From NCBI GenBank assembly GCA_944323135.1, contig CALURI010000008.1, forward strand, positions 1 to 64,000: a stretch of 64,000 nucleotides of DNA. The letters run 5' to 3'. The position numbers were made by a program, and so were the translations under genes. The notes under the pieces were generated by a model, which worked only from the letters and a program-made list of their open reading frames with translations, made no database searches and had not been told where the DNA came from. Shown here in pieces: positions 7,926-17,408 of the stretch. Positions within the stretch are counted from its first letter, which is position 1. Each line of letters starts with the position of its first letter. This DNA is from Candidatus Gastranaerophilales bacterium (GTDB lineage Bacteria; Cyanobacteriota; Vampirovibrionia; Gastranaerophilales; Gastranaerophilaceae).

Positions 7926-8354
7926 ATGTTTGAAAATCTTAAAAAGTTTTTTTTGTCGAAAATTCTCAGACGTAAATATTACAGAACAGGCAAATGCAAA
8001 GCCTGCGGTAAATGCTGTACACAAATATATGTGAAGCACTACAAACATGTTGTGCAAGACGAAAAAGAATTTGAAAAACTACAATATCTTCATAGGTTTT
8101 ATACTTACTTAAAAATTATCGGCAAAGACGATATCGGACTAATCTTTGAATGCCAAAACCTTGATCCAATCAGCCATAAATGTAAAATTCACAAAACACG
8201 TCCTGGCATTTGCAGGCGTTATCCGCAAGAAGAATTATTTTCAATGGGTGGGGCACTATCAGATGATTGCGGGTACAAAATGGAACCTATTATTCCGTTT
8301 TCCGAAATATTAGCAAAAACAGCCAAAAAGAACAGGAAAAGGAATAAATTATAA
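7926..8354 (+). CDS. YkgJ-family cysteine-cluster protein
   Basis: A 142-residue protein of the YkgJ/zinc- or iron-chelating family (PF03692 type). The ligand Cys are visible in order: CKACGKCC (residues about 23-30), FECQNLD, HKCKIHKTRPGICRRYP and DDCGY. These proteins bind a metal or small cluster and are of poorly defined function. The N-terminus (ENLKKFFLSKILRRKYY) is basic and amphipathic, and the C-terminus is very basic. There is no Shine-Dalgarno site; TGATATTAT (-10 box 7914-7919) ends 6 nt before the ATG, so the mRNA is probably leaderless. Its stop overlaps the end of the convergent 8349 gene by 6 nt. Confidence 0.82.
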   Translation: MFENLKKFFLSKILRRKYYRTGKCKACGKCCTQIYVKHYKHVVQDEKEFEKLQYLHRFYTYLKIIGKDDIGLIFECQNLDPISHKCKIHKTRPGICRRYPQEELFSMGGALSDDCGYKMEPIIPFSEILAKTAKKNRKRNKL

Positions 8355-8942
8355 AATAGAGATATCAGTATTATTTAATTCAACTATATCAAAATATCTG
8401 CTTAAATATGCTTCATCAGGTTTGTTTTGGCAAGCTTTCGGATTGACAAATTTATCCAATACAATTTCTAAAAAGTTATTTTTTGTATGAAGGACAATTT
8501 TTTCTTCACCTTTTAAACTACCTGCAAGAATTGATGTATCAATATCAGGTCTGTCACATATAATCTCAGCAAGTTTATTAACAGCATTAATTGTTCTTTC
8601 ACCGTTAACGCTTTTAATTGCTTCGCCGCCAATAATCCAAGCTGTTAATTTCCCTTTTGCCATTGTTTGTAATTCTTCTACTTTTTTAGAAATTTCATCA
8701 AGTACATGCTGAATTTTCCCATTTATCGGTACAAATTTAAGAATACCATCTTTTTCATTACGAACAATAACTGCAAGATTTTGTGCACCAGCTTCTGAGG
8801 TAAATACTTTTCCATTTGTCAGTTTACAATTATTGCCTAATCCTAAATGCCGATATGCACCGGAGGTAATTTCCCTTGCCTTATCATAGGCTTTTGGATT
8901 TAAAACTAAAAAAGAATGTCCCTGAAAACTAATATTATCCAT
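8349..8942 (-). CDS. Hypothetical protein with N-terminal ISFQG motif
   Basis: A 197-residue protein without a recognised domain. It opens MDNISFQGHSFLVLN, one of several proteins here with an N-terminal hydrophobic-x-F-[QT]-G motif. There is no signal peptide or transmembrane helix. The predicted composition is mixed alpha/beta with regular hydrophobic strands (LAVIVRNE, ILKFVPING, KLTAWIIGGEA, KIVLHTKN, FLEIVLDKF), consistent with one globular domain of about 180 residues. AWIIGGEAI resembles a Gly-turn but is not enough to call a nucleotide site. A ribosome site GGAG precedes the ATG. It is alone in its transcription unit. Function unknown; the shared start suggests a lineage-specific group. 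Confidence 0.7.
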   Translation of the reverse strand: MDNISFQGHSFLVLNPKAYDKAREITSGAYRHLGLGNNCKLTNGKVFTSEAGAQNLAVIVRNEKDGILKFVPINGKIQHVLDEISKKVEELQTMAKGKLTAWIIGGEAIKSVNGERTINAVNKLAEIICDRPDIDTSILAGSLKGEEKIVLHTKNNFLEIVLDKFVNPKACQNKPDEAYLSRYFDIVELNNTDISIL

Positions 8943-9068
8943 ATTAAAAACTCCTTATGTTGGACATAAAAATACAAACAAAAAAAATTTTGCTACTTTC
9001 GGGCAATGAAAATTTTTGCATTGTAATTTAAGCTTATAATGTGGAATATTTAGAAAGGCTGAAAAAAT

Positions 9069-9398
9069 ATGAAAAATTATATATTATTATTTATTATGTT
9101 AACTACATTAATTATATCTGCACCTGTTTGGGCAACATGCTCAATAACAGGAGGAGCATGTACCGCACCGTCAAATCTTGATCCTAAAACACTCGAAGAA
9201 AAGCTTGTACCTAATTATTTAAAAGAAATGAAAAGAACAGATGCTTTCCAATCTTCTTACCAAAAGCCATATTATGATATGCTTATCAACACAGAAGACA
9301 ATGTAACAAACTTACCTCCTGAAGACAACTATAATTCTAACTGCCAATTTGGCGTGTGCTTACCCGGAGAAGAAGCTGGCGAAGAATTAATAGAATAG
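9069..9398 (+). CDS. Small secreted Cys-containing protein
   Basis: A 109-residue protein of unknown function. Residues 1 to about 22 (MKNYILLFIMLTTLIISAPVWA) are a Sec signal peptide with an A-x-A-like cleavage site before TCSITGG. The mature part has four Cys in two pairs, CSITGGAC and CQFGVC, so two disulfides are likely in the periplasm. The C-terminus is acidic (GEEAGEELIE). AAAGG lies before the ATG, TATAAT (9035-9040) lies upstream, and a strong terminator follows, so the gene is monocistronic and probably well expressed. It is not homologous to anything I recognise. Confidence 0.7.
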   Translation: MKNYILLFIMLTTLIISAPVWATCSITGGACTAPSNLDPKTLEEKLVPNYLKEMKRTDAFQSSYQKPYYDMLINTEDNVTNLPPEDNYNSNCQFGVCLPGEEAGEELIE

Positions 9399-9404
9399 CG
9401 GAAG

Positions 9405-9437
9405 AAGACGGGAAAAAATACTCCCCGTCTTTTTTTA
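9405..9437 (+). terminator. Rho-independent terminator
   Basis: AAGACGGG (9405-9412) pairs with CCCGTCTT (9424-9431) and a run of Ts follows. It closes the 9069-9398 unit before dnaK. Confidence 0.85.
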
Positions 9438-9619
9438 AATATGTATAATTTTTATAAATTCAAATTAAACAATGTTCAAAAACAAAAACACTTATTGCCC
9501 TAATTTTATCCGAATTTGGAAATATTAATTTTTTGTTTATTTTTTTAAGATTTGAAAAAAAAAGTGTTATAACATAAATATAATTTATGGAAGGTAATAA
9601 TTTACAGTAAAGGAGATAA

Positions 9620-11461
<1,842 letters not shown>

Positions 11462-11484
11462 TCTTAACACCATAAAATAACAAC

Positions 11485-11514
11485 AAAAACGGGCTTTAAC
11501 AAAAGCCCGTTTTT
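11485..11514. terminator. Bidirectional terminator (dnaK / prepilin gene)
   Basis: AAAAACGGGCT and AGCCCGTTTTT form an 11-bp stem flanked by A and T runs, so it can stop both dnaK and the convergent prepilin-like gene, whose stop codon is 3 nt away. Confidence 0.9.
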
Positions 11515-11516
11515 GT

Positions 11517-12140
11517 TTACCAAGGATAATCTCTGCTTATTTCCCATCCGTCAAATTGAATTAGCTTTGCACACATCCCACTTCCAGTTTTAGAGCATAA
11601 ATGATTGCAGGAATTTTTTATAAAAAGTTCTTCTCTTGTACCTTTCCAGCCACAATCATAAGGTCCAAAACCATAAGTTGTTGAAAATTTAAAAATAAAT
11701 CTGGAATGAGAATTATTATAACGTTCTGTTGCTTTTTTACAATCAGAATAATTTACACAAAAAAAATACAAACTATTATAATTTGAGAATCCTGAACCAT
11801 TTGGAAGAGCAACTAATGCATATTTATCAGAATAACTTGCTTCTGTATATTTAATGTGAGGTAGTAAATATTTTTGAAGCCACTCCATTTGTTTTTTCCC
11901 GTCACCATTACTAGATAGACTGTCTCCAAAGATATTCGAATCCCAATTATCCCAATCTCCGTAATCTGATTTTGCAGTATTAAAAGCTTGTGCCATTATA
12001 GAATTAAATGCTTTTAATTTTGTAGCAACAACTTTTTTTTGATGATTCTCTATTAACGAAGGTAATGTCAATGCTGCAACTACACCAATTATGCCTATCG
12101 TTATTAACACTTCTGCAAGTGTAAAAGCTTTTGACTTCAT
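11517..12140 (-). CDS. Prepilin-like protein (FTLAEVL class)
   Basis: A 207-residue protein with the class III signal MKSKA then FTLAEVLITIGIIGVVAAL, Glu at +5 after cleavage. The remaining 170 residues are a Cys-rich extracellular domain with CVNYSDC, PYDCGW, SCNHLCSK and GMCAKL, ending IQFDGWEISRDYPW. This C-terminal ending (C-x-K-[LI]-IQ-x-[DN]-GW-x-I-x-x-DYP) is shared with 14409-15149, so the two are paralogues. GGAG lies 7 nt before the ATG, and a perfect promoter precedes it. The divergent XRE gene at 12242 shares the promoter region. Assembly of such proteins into a pilus or pseudopilus is inferred from the signal; no assembly genes are in the window. Confidence 0.88.
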   Translation of the reverse strand: MKSKAFTLAEVLITIGIIGVVAALTLPSLIENHQKKVVATKLKAFNSIMAQAFNTAKSDYGDWDNWDSNIFGDSLSSNGDGKKQMEWLQKYLLPHIKYTEASYSDKYALVALPNGSGFSNYNSLYFFCVNYSDCKKATERYNNSHSRFIFKFSTTYGFGPYDCGWKGTREELFIKNSCNHLCSKTGSGMCAKLIQFDGWEISRDYPW

Positions 12141-12195
12141 TATAATCTCCTGTCAATATGTTGTTGTTAAATAGTAATATATTGATATTATCATC

Positions 12196-12224
12196 ATTAT
12201 ATTCACTTATATAAATATTGTCAA
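12196..12224 (-). promoter_or_regulatory. Perfect sigma-70 promoter of prepilin-like gene
   Basis: On the minus strand TTGACA (rc of 12219-12224), a 17-nt spacer and TATAAT (rc of 12196-12201) match the consensus exactly. The -35 box lies within the short control region of the divergent XRE gene, so one bound repressor could affect both genes. Confidence 0.8.
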
Positions 12225-12241
12225 GGTTATATAATTTTCTA

Positions 12242-12463
12242 ATGAAAAATGACATTAAATATAAATTAGGGCGCAATATAAAAATCGAACGGATAAGAAA
12301 AGATATAACTCAAGAAGAATTTGCAGAAAAAATAGATATGAGCTTGAGTTATATTAGCAAATTAGAACAGGGATTAACTTCTCCCACTGCATTAGTGCTT
12401 TTTAAAATGGCTAAAGTTTTAGATGTACCTATGGAAGAATTTTTCAATAATATTGAAATATAA
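12242..12463 (+). CDS. Small XRE-family regulator
   Basis: A 73-residue protein that is essentially one HTH_3 domain: LGRNIKIERIRKDITQEEFAEKIDMSLSYISKLEQGLTSPT, with the recognition helix in MSLSYISKLEQG, followed by VLFKMAKVLDVPMEEFF. The ATG at 12242 is used rather than the in-frame TTG at 12218, because that TTG is part of the opposing promoter. There is no Shine-Dalgarno site: TATAAT (12230-12235) ends 6 nt before the ATG, which predicts a leaderless mRNA. It is divergent from a prepilin-like gene, an arrangement repeated at 15252, so it probably represses itself and its partner. Confidence 0.85.
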   Translation: MKNDIKYKLGRNIKIERIRKDITQEEFAEKIDMSLSYISKLEQGLTSPTALVLFKMAKVLDVPMEEFFNNIEI

Positions 12464-12525
12464 GAGATTTTTTATGCTATATTAAATATTATTAATTAAA
12501 ATTTATAGAACAAATAAGAAGATAA

Positions 12526-12801
12526 ATGAGACTTTCAAAAATAAAAAATAACATTTACGCTGGCATACTTGCACTCAAAAATGCAAATTCCGAAAGAAAA
12601 CTTGTAAAACAAATTGATACAGGTATCAGAAGATTACATAACATGACCGAAATACATCAAGATTTGTATTTAAAAAGCGCAACAGAAAACGGGCACTATT
12701 CTAAAAATCCTATAAAACGTTTTATTTCATTTATAAAATCTTGGAATTCTAACAGAAAAAAAAATAGCTTCTCAAAAATAAAAAGACGATTTTTGAAATA
12801 A
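12526..12801 (+). CDS. Hypothetical small basic protein
   Basis: A 91-residue, strongly basic protein (many Lys and Arg, especially the last 30 residues) with no signal peptide, membrane segment or known motif. The middle (ERKLVKQIDTGIRRLHNMTEIHQDLYLKSA) is probably helical. It could bind nucleic acid or ribosomes, but that rests only on charge. AAGAAG lies a few bases before the ATG. It follows the small XRE gene by 62 nt, so they may be co-transcribed, and the next terminator overlaps its stop codon. Confidence 0.55.
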   Translation: MRLSKIKNNIYAGILALKNANSERKLVKQIDTGIRRLHNMTEIHQDLYLKSATENGHYSKNPIKRFISFIKSWNSNRKKNSFSKIKRRFLK

Positions 12802-12811
12802 CCGTCTTTTT
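12780..12811. terminator. Terminator between convergent genes
   Basis: AAAAAGACG (12780-12788) pairs with CGTCTTTTT (12803-12811). The 5' arm lies in the last codons of the 12526 gene. It can also stop gatA transcription from the other side. Confidence 0.75.
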
Positions 12812-12836
12812 ATTAATTATATTTTGTTTTCCTGAA

Positions 12837-14300
12837 TTATATATTAGCTAACTGTAAATAATAATCATTAGCTCTTTCAAATTTATGAGCTGCATTAAAC
12901 AATCTGCTTTCCTGCAACTGCGGAGCAAGAATTTGTAAACCTATTGGCATACCGTCTTTATCAAATCCAGCAGGTACGCTTAAGCCCGGAATTCCTGCAA
13001 GGTTAGCAGAAATTGTTGCAATATCTGTCAAATACATAGCTAAAGGATCAGATGCTTTAGCACCCAAATCAAATGCTGTGTTTGGACAAGTTGGTGAAAT
13101 CAAGATATCAGCCTTCTTGAAAGCTTCCGCAAAATCTTGAGTAACTAATGCTCTCATTTGCTGGGCTTTTTTGTAATAAGCATCATAGTAACCTGATGAC
13201 AATGCGTAAGTTCCAAGCATTATACGACGTTTAACTTCAGGCCCGAAGCCTTCAGCACGGGTTTTTGTATACATTTCTAATAAGTTTTTAGCATCAGGTG
13301 TTCTATATCCGTATTTTACACCGTCAAAACGCGCTAAATTTGATGAACATTCAGCAGTTGCCAAAATATAATAAATCCCGATTGAATATTTTAATCTTGG
13401 CAATGAAATTTCAACAATTTCACAGCCTAATTTTTTATAATCTTCAATAGCTTTTTCAACAGCTTTTTGAACATCTTCAGACAACCCTTCTGACATAAGT
13501 TCTTTTATAACGCCGACTTTCATACCCTTAATATCATCATTAAGATGTGCTGAATAATGTTCAACCGGCAAATTCAATGAAGTAGAATCTTTAGGATCAT
13601 GACCTGAAATAACTTCCAATAAATTAGCAGCATCTTCAACTGTTCTTGCAAAAGGCCCAATTTGATCTAAAGAAGAAGCAAATGCAATAAGTCCGTATCT
13701 TGAAACACGACCATACGTAGGCTTCATTCCGACAATACCGCAGAAAGATGCCGGAAGTCTGATAGATCCGCCGGTATCAGAACCAAGAGCTAAAGTTGCT
13801 TCACAAGATGCAACAGAAGCAGCTGAACCGCCTGATGAACCACCGGGAACTTTATTTAAATTCCACGGATTATGAACTTTTTTAAATGCTGAATTTTCAT
13901 TTGAAGAACCCATTGCAAATTCATCTAAATTTGCTTTTCCGACAATCGGAACAAGATTGTTCAATAATTTTTCACTTATTGTAGCATTGAAAGGTGATAC
14001 AAAGTTTTCCAAAATTTTTGAAGAAGCAGTTGTTTTTGATCCTTTCAAATTCATATTATCTTTTAAAGCAAGAGGAATACCGGCTAATAAAGGTAATTCT
14101 TCTCCTTTTGCTATTTTTTCGTCAACTTTTTTAGCTGTTTCCAACGCAATATCTTTTGTTAAAGAATTGAAGGCACCTAATTTTTCATCAAGATTATTAA
14201 TTCTTTCAAAAGCCGCATTTGTCAATTCAACAGCAGAAATTTCTTTATTTTTAAGAGCTTTTGCCTGCTCCGTAGCTGATTTTTTTAGAAGCTCGTTCAT
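12837..14300 (-). CDS. gatA: Glutamyl-tRNA(Gln) amidotransferase subunit A
   Basis: A 487-residue amidase subunit of the GatCAB complex, which converts Glu-tRNA(Gln) to Gln-tRNA(Gln) using ammonia from glutamine; it is needed where no glutaminyl-tRNA synthetase exists. The Ser-cisSer-Lys triad is visible: Lys in GIPLALKDN (about residue 79), the Ser-rich GGSSGGSAAS (about 153-162) and DTGGSIRLPAS (about 175-185) with the nucleophile. Length matches the family. GGAG stands 7 nt before the ATG. gatB and gatC are not adjacent, so the complex is encoded at dispersed sites. It lies between the two prepilin/XRE modules. Confidence 0.97.
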   Translation of the reverse strand: MNELLKKSATEQAKALKNKEISAVELTNAAFERINNLDEKLGAFNSLTKDIALETAKKVDEKIAKGEELPLLAGIPLALKDNMNLKGSKTTASSKILENFVSPFNATISEKLLNNLVPIVGKANLDEFAMGSSNENSAFKKVHNPWNLNKVPGGSSGGSAASVASCEATLALGSDTGGSIRLPASFCGIVGMKPTYGRVSRYGLIAFASSLDQIGPFARTVEDAANLLEVISGHDPKDSTSLNLPVEHYSAHLNDDIKGMKVGVIKELMSEGLSEDVQKAVEKAIEDYKKLGCEIVEISLPRLKYSIGIYYILATAECSSNLARFDGVKYGYRTPDAKNLLEMYTKTRAEGFGPEVKRRIMLGTYALSSGYYDAYYKKAQQMRALVTQDFAEAFKKADILISPTCPNTAFDLGAKASDPLAMYLTDIATISANLAGIPGLSVPAGFDKDGMPIGLQILAPQLQESRLFNAAHKFERANDYYLQLANI

Positions 14301-14408
14301 ACTTTCTCCTTAGTTCTGATGTAACTTTGCCCAAAATTGTAAGGCTAAAAGTGTCTATGAAAAAATTTTATGACAAAAATAACTGTTTAGCAAGTATGAA
14401 CATAACAA

Positions 14409-15149
14409 CTAAAATCTAAGAGGATAATCTTTGGGAATTTTCCAACCGTTCATTTGAATAATTTTTGTACAATATGCTCTTTCATTTGTTACTTCTTCTT
14501 TACAACCCAAAGAATTATTATTATACAAATCTTCTTCAGTCCCATCCCAATAAAGAGTATACGGTTCAACTCCTTTTGAACTGTCATAAATAAATGTAAA
14601 ATATTTTATTCCTGATATTTCCCAAGGATTTCTACGGGTACCGGAATCTGAGGTTACATAATCTTGAAAATCTTTTGCATTTGGATAAGCCTTTATAGAA
14701 GTAGAACTTAAAAGGCACAGACTTCCATCCGAAAAATATATCATAATTTTACCTGCAGAGTCTACATCTAATTTTGTATAACTTAAATATGGTTTTAAAT
14801 ATTTATTAAACCAAGGCATAGGAAGCGGTTTAGTCATATCAGGATTTCCGTCCTCATCCTCTTCAAAACCTGTTTTACCCATTGTATCCCAATGTTCCTT
14901 TGGCCCGTTTTCATTCTCAGAAAGTTCTAAAGCCTGATTGATTGTACTGTAAAATTTTGCAAGACGTGTTTCTGTTACTTTTTTTCTATGATTTGCGATT
15001 AATGCAGGTAAAGTTAAAGCTGCAACTACTCCGATAATACCTATTGTTATTAGTACTTCAGCAAGAGTAAAAGCTTTTTTATTGATATATCTTTTTTCAA
15101 AAAAATTTTTTTTTAAATTTTTTATCTGATAAATTTTTTTTTGCTGCAT
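14409..15149 (-). CDS. Prepilin-like protein (FTLAEVL class, long leader)
   Basis: A 246-residue paralogue of the prepilin-like protein at 11517. Its leader before the cleavage site is unusually long and basic (about 25 residues, MQQKKIYQIKNLKKNFFEKRYINKKA), followed by FTLAEVLITIGIIGVVAAL. The extracellular part contains SLCLLSS, LGCKEEV and AYCTKI, and ends IIQMNGWKIPKDYPLRF, the same ending as the 11517 protein. The ATG at 15149 is chosen because GAGG lies 6 nt upstream; the TTG at 15161 lies before that site. A TTGACA-N17-TATTAT promoter precedes it and the divergent XRE gene at 15252 shares the control region. It has no separate terminator that I could see. Confidence 0.86.
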   Translation of the reverse strand: MQQKKIYQIKNLKKNFFEKRYINKKAFTLAEVLITIGIIGVVAALTLPALIANHRKKVTETRLAKFYSTINQALELSENENGPKEHWDTMGKTGFEEDEDGNPDMTKPLPMPWFNKYLKPYLSYTKLDVDSAGKIMIYFSDGSLCLLSSTSIKAYPNAKDFQDYVTSDSGTRRNPWEISGIKYFTFIYDSSKGVEPYTLYWDGTEEDLYNNNSLGCKEEVTNERAYCTKIIQMNGWKIPKDYPLRF

Positions 15150-15205
15150 TCTTAACCTCAAAATCTTTTTATTACTTTTTACAATATATACATTGTATCA
15201 CACAA

Positions 15206-15234
15206 ATAATATATTGTAGCAATGAAATTGTCAA
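15206..15234 (-). promoter_or_regulatory. Promoter of second prepilin-like gene
   Basis: On the minus strand TTGACA (rc of 15229-15234), 17 nt and TATTAT (rc of 15206-15211). The block TTGTCAAG followed by ATAAAATTTTC just before the XRE ATG resembles the one at 12218-12241. Half-sites ACAAT/ATTGT at 15181-15196 and 15213-15223 are possible operators. Confidence 0.7.
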
Positions 15235-15251
15235 GCTCATAAAATTTTCAT

Positions 15252-15485
15252 ATGAATAAAAAAGAAATATTAAAAGAATTTGGTAGAAATTTAAAAGCTG
15301 AAAGAAATAGAGCTGGGCTATCGCAAGAACAATTAGCAGAAAAAATAGGACTCTCTTACGGACAAGTAATAGGCACAATCGAAAGAGGTGAAATAAATAC
15401 ATCAATTTCTGTTGTTATTGCAATAATGAATGCATTAAATATAGATTTTGAAGATTTATTTGATATAAAAAATTTAATGAAATAA
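15252..15485 (+). CDS. Small XRE-family regulator
   Basis: A 77-residue HTH_3 protein: FGRNLKAERNRAGLSQEQLAEKIGLSYGQVIGTIERGEINTS, with the recognition helix in LSYGQVIGTIERG, then VVIAIMNALNIDFEDLF. It parallels the 12242 protein in size, domain content and position, being divergent from a prepilin-like gene. No Shine-Dalgarno site is present; TAAAAT (15240-15245) ends 6 nt before the ATG, predicting a leaderless message. Likely role: repression of itself and of the adjacent prepilin-like gene. Converges with the coiled-coil gene at 15492, only 6 nt away. Confidence 0.85.
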   Translation: MNKKEILKEFGRNLKAERNRAGLSQEQLAEKIGLSYGQVIGTIERGEINTSISVVIAIMNALNIDFEDLFDIKNLMK

Positions 15486-15491
15486 CTGATT

Positions 15492-16070
15492 TTACAGGCT
15501 TTTCATTTTTTTATTTATTTCAGAATGAATTCTATTTGCACGGTAAAGGTAGTTTGTTAATTTTTCATAATTCGCTTTTGTTTCTCCATACGGAACTTTC
15601 ATCGCAATAAGTTCATCAACATTTTCATTTATACTTGTCAATGTATCTAAGGAATCACTTAAATCAAGAATTGATTTAACTTTTCTTGACATACGTGAAA
15701 TTATTTGTCTTGAAACAAACCGCGCAAGTCGATGAATTGGAGACAACTTCGGTTTAGGTTTTTTAAAAATTATTGCATCAGTTATTTTTTCAGCCATATT
15801 CTTTTTTGAATACTGCTCTTTTAAATCAGCAATTTCATTTTCAATTTGTTTGGCTTGAATTTTTAAATCCATAACATCAAGAAGTTTACCCAAAAGCTCT
15901 GCACCTTTAATCTTATTATTTAAATTATCAAGTGCTTCTTCTTTTTCCGCAATAAGACATTCGAGCTTTAAAGTTTTATCATCCAAATCTTTAAATGAAT
16001 TGTCATTTAAAATATTCAAATCATAATCATTTAATCTTTTATAATTGTTTTGAAATAAATTATTGTTCAT
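15492..16070 (-). CDS. Hypothetical coiled-coil protein
   Basis: A 192-residue protein, largely helical, with no signal peptide or membrane span. Residues about 28-95 (DDKTLKLECLIAEKEEALDNLNNKIKG, then AKQIENEIADLKEQYSKKNM) have heptad-like hydrophobics typical of a coiled coil. A basic segment KKPKPKLSPIHRLARFVSRQIISRMSRK follows at about 103-130, then a second helical region. It might tether or scaffold, but no family was recognised. The upstream ribosome site is weak (AAGAA). It lies next to the tandem palindromic repeat at 16090-16238. Confidence 0.6.
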   Translation of the reverse strand: MNNNLFQNNYKRLNDYDLNILNDNSFKDLDDKTLKLECLIAEKEEALDNLNNKIKGAELLGKLLDVMDLKIQAKQIENEIADLKEQYSKKNMAEKITDAIIFKKPKPKLSPIHRLARFVSRQIISRMSRKVKSILDLSDSLDTLTSINENVDELIAMKVPYGETKANYEKLTNYLYRANRIHSEINKKMKSL

Positions 16071-16089
16071 TTCTTTAACTGTTGTATCT

Positions 16090-16238
16090 GGGCGGCTACG
16101 CTCATTTTTTTTTACGATTGCCTATTAAATTTTGCCAACCACCTGAGTGGCGGGTGGAGCGGCTACGCTCATTTTTTCTTTACGATTACCTATTAAGTTT
16201 TGCCAACCACCTGTGTGGCGGGTGGAGCGGCTACGCTC
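16090..16238. repeat. Tandem palindromic repeat, 67-68 bp period
   Basis: The palindrome GAGCGGCTACGCTC occurs at 16157-16170 and 16225-16238, and its near-copy GGGCGGCTACGCTC at 16090-16103, so unit starts are 67 and 68 bp apart. The spacer also repeats with few changes: a T run, TTACGATT, CCTATTAA, TTTTGCCAACCACCTG, TGTGGCGGGTGG. A second inverted repeat, CCACC...GGTGG, lies inside each unit. The GC content is clearly above the surroundings. It resembles a REP or MITE-like element between two minus-strand genes. Confidence 0.8.
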
Positions 16239-17369
16239 CTATTCAATTGTGTAAACTTTTTTATAATAAAGCATTGTTCCTATGATTGTTAAAACAATAT
16301 TCGGCATCCAAGCCGCCAAAAACGGCTGTAATGTCCCAGCTTCACCAAAAGATATAGATAAAGCTCTTATCAAATAATATGCAAATATGATAAGAATACT
16401 AAATAAAAATCCTCTGTTATAACGGACTCTCGGAGGTGTAATCGCAAGAGGAACACCGATTAAAACAAGAGCAATTGTAGTCAATGGCAAAGCTAGTTTG
16501 TCATACAATTCAATATGAAAAATATTAAGCTGTTTTTCTTCTATATGATTATGCCTGATATAATCTATAAGTTTTGTAAAATTCATCTCTTTTGCCACAT
16601 TTTTATTTAATTCTTTTGACATATCAAGTCCGAATTTTACAACAGAACTTTCAAAAAGAGTTGTGTTTAAAATTTTACCTTCATTATCGACAGTATAAAC
16701 AGCACCTTTTTCAAATTCCCATCCTTCTGGCGAAGTTTTTCCCTCATCAGCTTGAAGTACCTGAATTGTACCGTCTTTTGAAGTATCAAGAACTGTAATA
16801 TTATGCAAAACTTTATCTTCGCAATAACCAACGTAGAATAACCTTTTAATACTCCCACCGTCATTTAATTCTTTAAAAACAAAATTTTGTTTACCTTCAG
16901 GAATATTTTTTTGTCCCAAAGACCATAATGCCAAATCTTTAGATTGCTTTGTCATTACAGGAACAACCGTTTCATTTATAACGAAACTGCAAACAGACAT
17001 TAAAAGAGCAAATACAAATATAGGTTTTGCAATTCTATTCAACCCTATTCCGCATGCTCTCATAACCGTAATTTCCGATTTCAAGCTCAAACCGTTTAGA
17101 GTCATAACAGTTGCAAGCAAAACCCCCATAGGAATTGTCATAACAATTACCTGAGGCAGGTTTAGAATAATCATCATTAATGCAACTTTAAACGGAATCC
17201 CGAATAATGAAATCTGTTTTATAAGAGTTATAAAAGTATCCGATGCAAAAATAATAGATGTAAAAACGCATACACCCATAATAAACATTTCGATTACCTG
17301 CTTCAAAATATATTTATCAAGAAGCGTAATCTTTCCGGAAAATTCTTTTTCTCTTACTTCAGTATCCAT
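16239..17369 (-). CDS. LptF/LptG-family permease
   Basis: A 376-residue inner-membrane protein of the YjgP/YjgQ family. LptF and LptG form the membrane part of the LptB2FG ABC transporter, which lifts lipopolysaccharide from the inner membrane to the LptC-A-D bridge. It opens with LLDKYILKQVIEMF and two membrane helices, has a central periplasmic jellyroll domain (about residues 130-270), and ends with three or four helices (LPLTTIALVLIGVPLAI, FSILIIFAYYLI, NIVLTIIGTMLYYKK). I start at the ATG at 17369; a TTG at 17405 would add an odd hydrophobic tail, and neither has a clear ribosome site. Only one of the pair is present here. It supports a diderm cell. Confidence 0.85.
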   Translation of the reverse strand: MDTEVREKEFSGKITLLDKYILKQVIEMFIMGVCVFTSIIFASDTFITLIKQISLFGIPFKVALMMIILNLPQVIVMTIPMGVLLATVMTLNGLSLKSEITVMRACGIGLNRIAKPIFVFALLMSVCSFVINETVVPVMTKQSKDLALWSLGQKNIPEGKQNFVFKELNDGGSIKRLFYVGYCEDKVLHNITVLDTSKDGTIQVLQADEGKTSPEGWEFEKGAVYTVDNEGKILNTTLFESSVVKFGLDMSKELNKNVAKEMNFTKLIDYIRHNHIEEKQLNIFHIELYDKLALPLTTIALVLIGVPLAITPPRVRYNRGFLFSILIIFAYYLIRALSISFGEAGTLQPFLAAWMPNIVLTIIGTMLYYKKVYTIE

Positions 17370-17408
17370 ACATACAATGATAATTGAAACAAATAGAATA
17401 GGCAAATA

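Noticed and set aside
15172-15405. Minus-strand hydrophobic reading frame
   Set aside because: It is a shadow of the XRE gene at 15252 and crosses the prepilin promoter.
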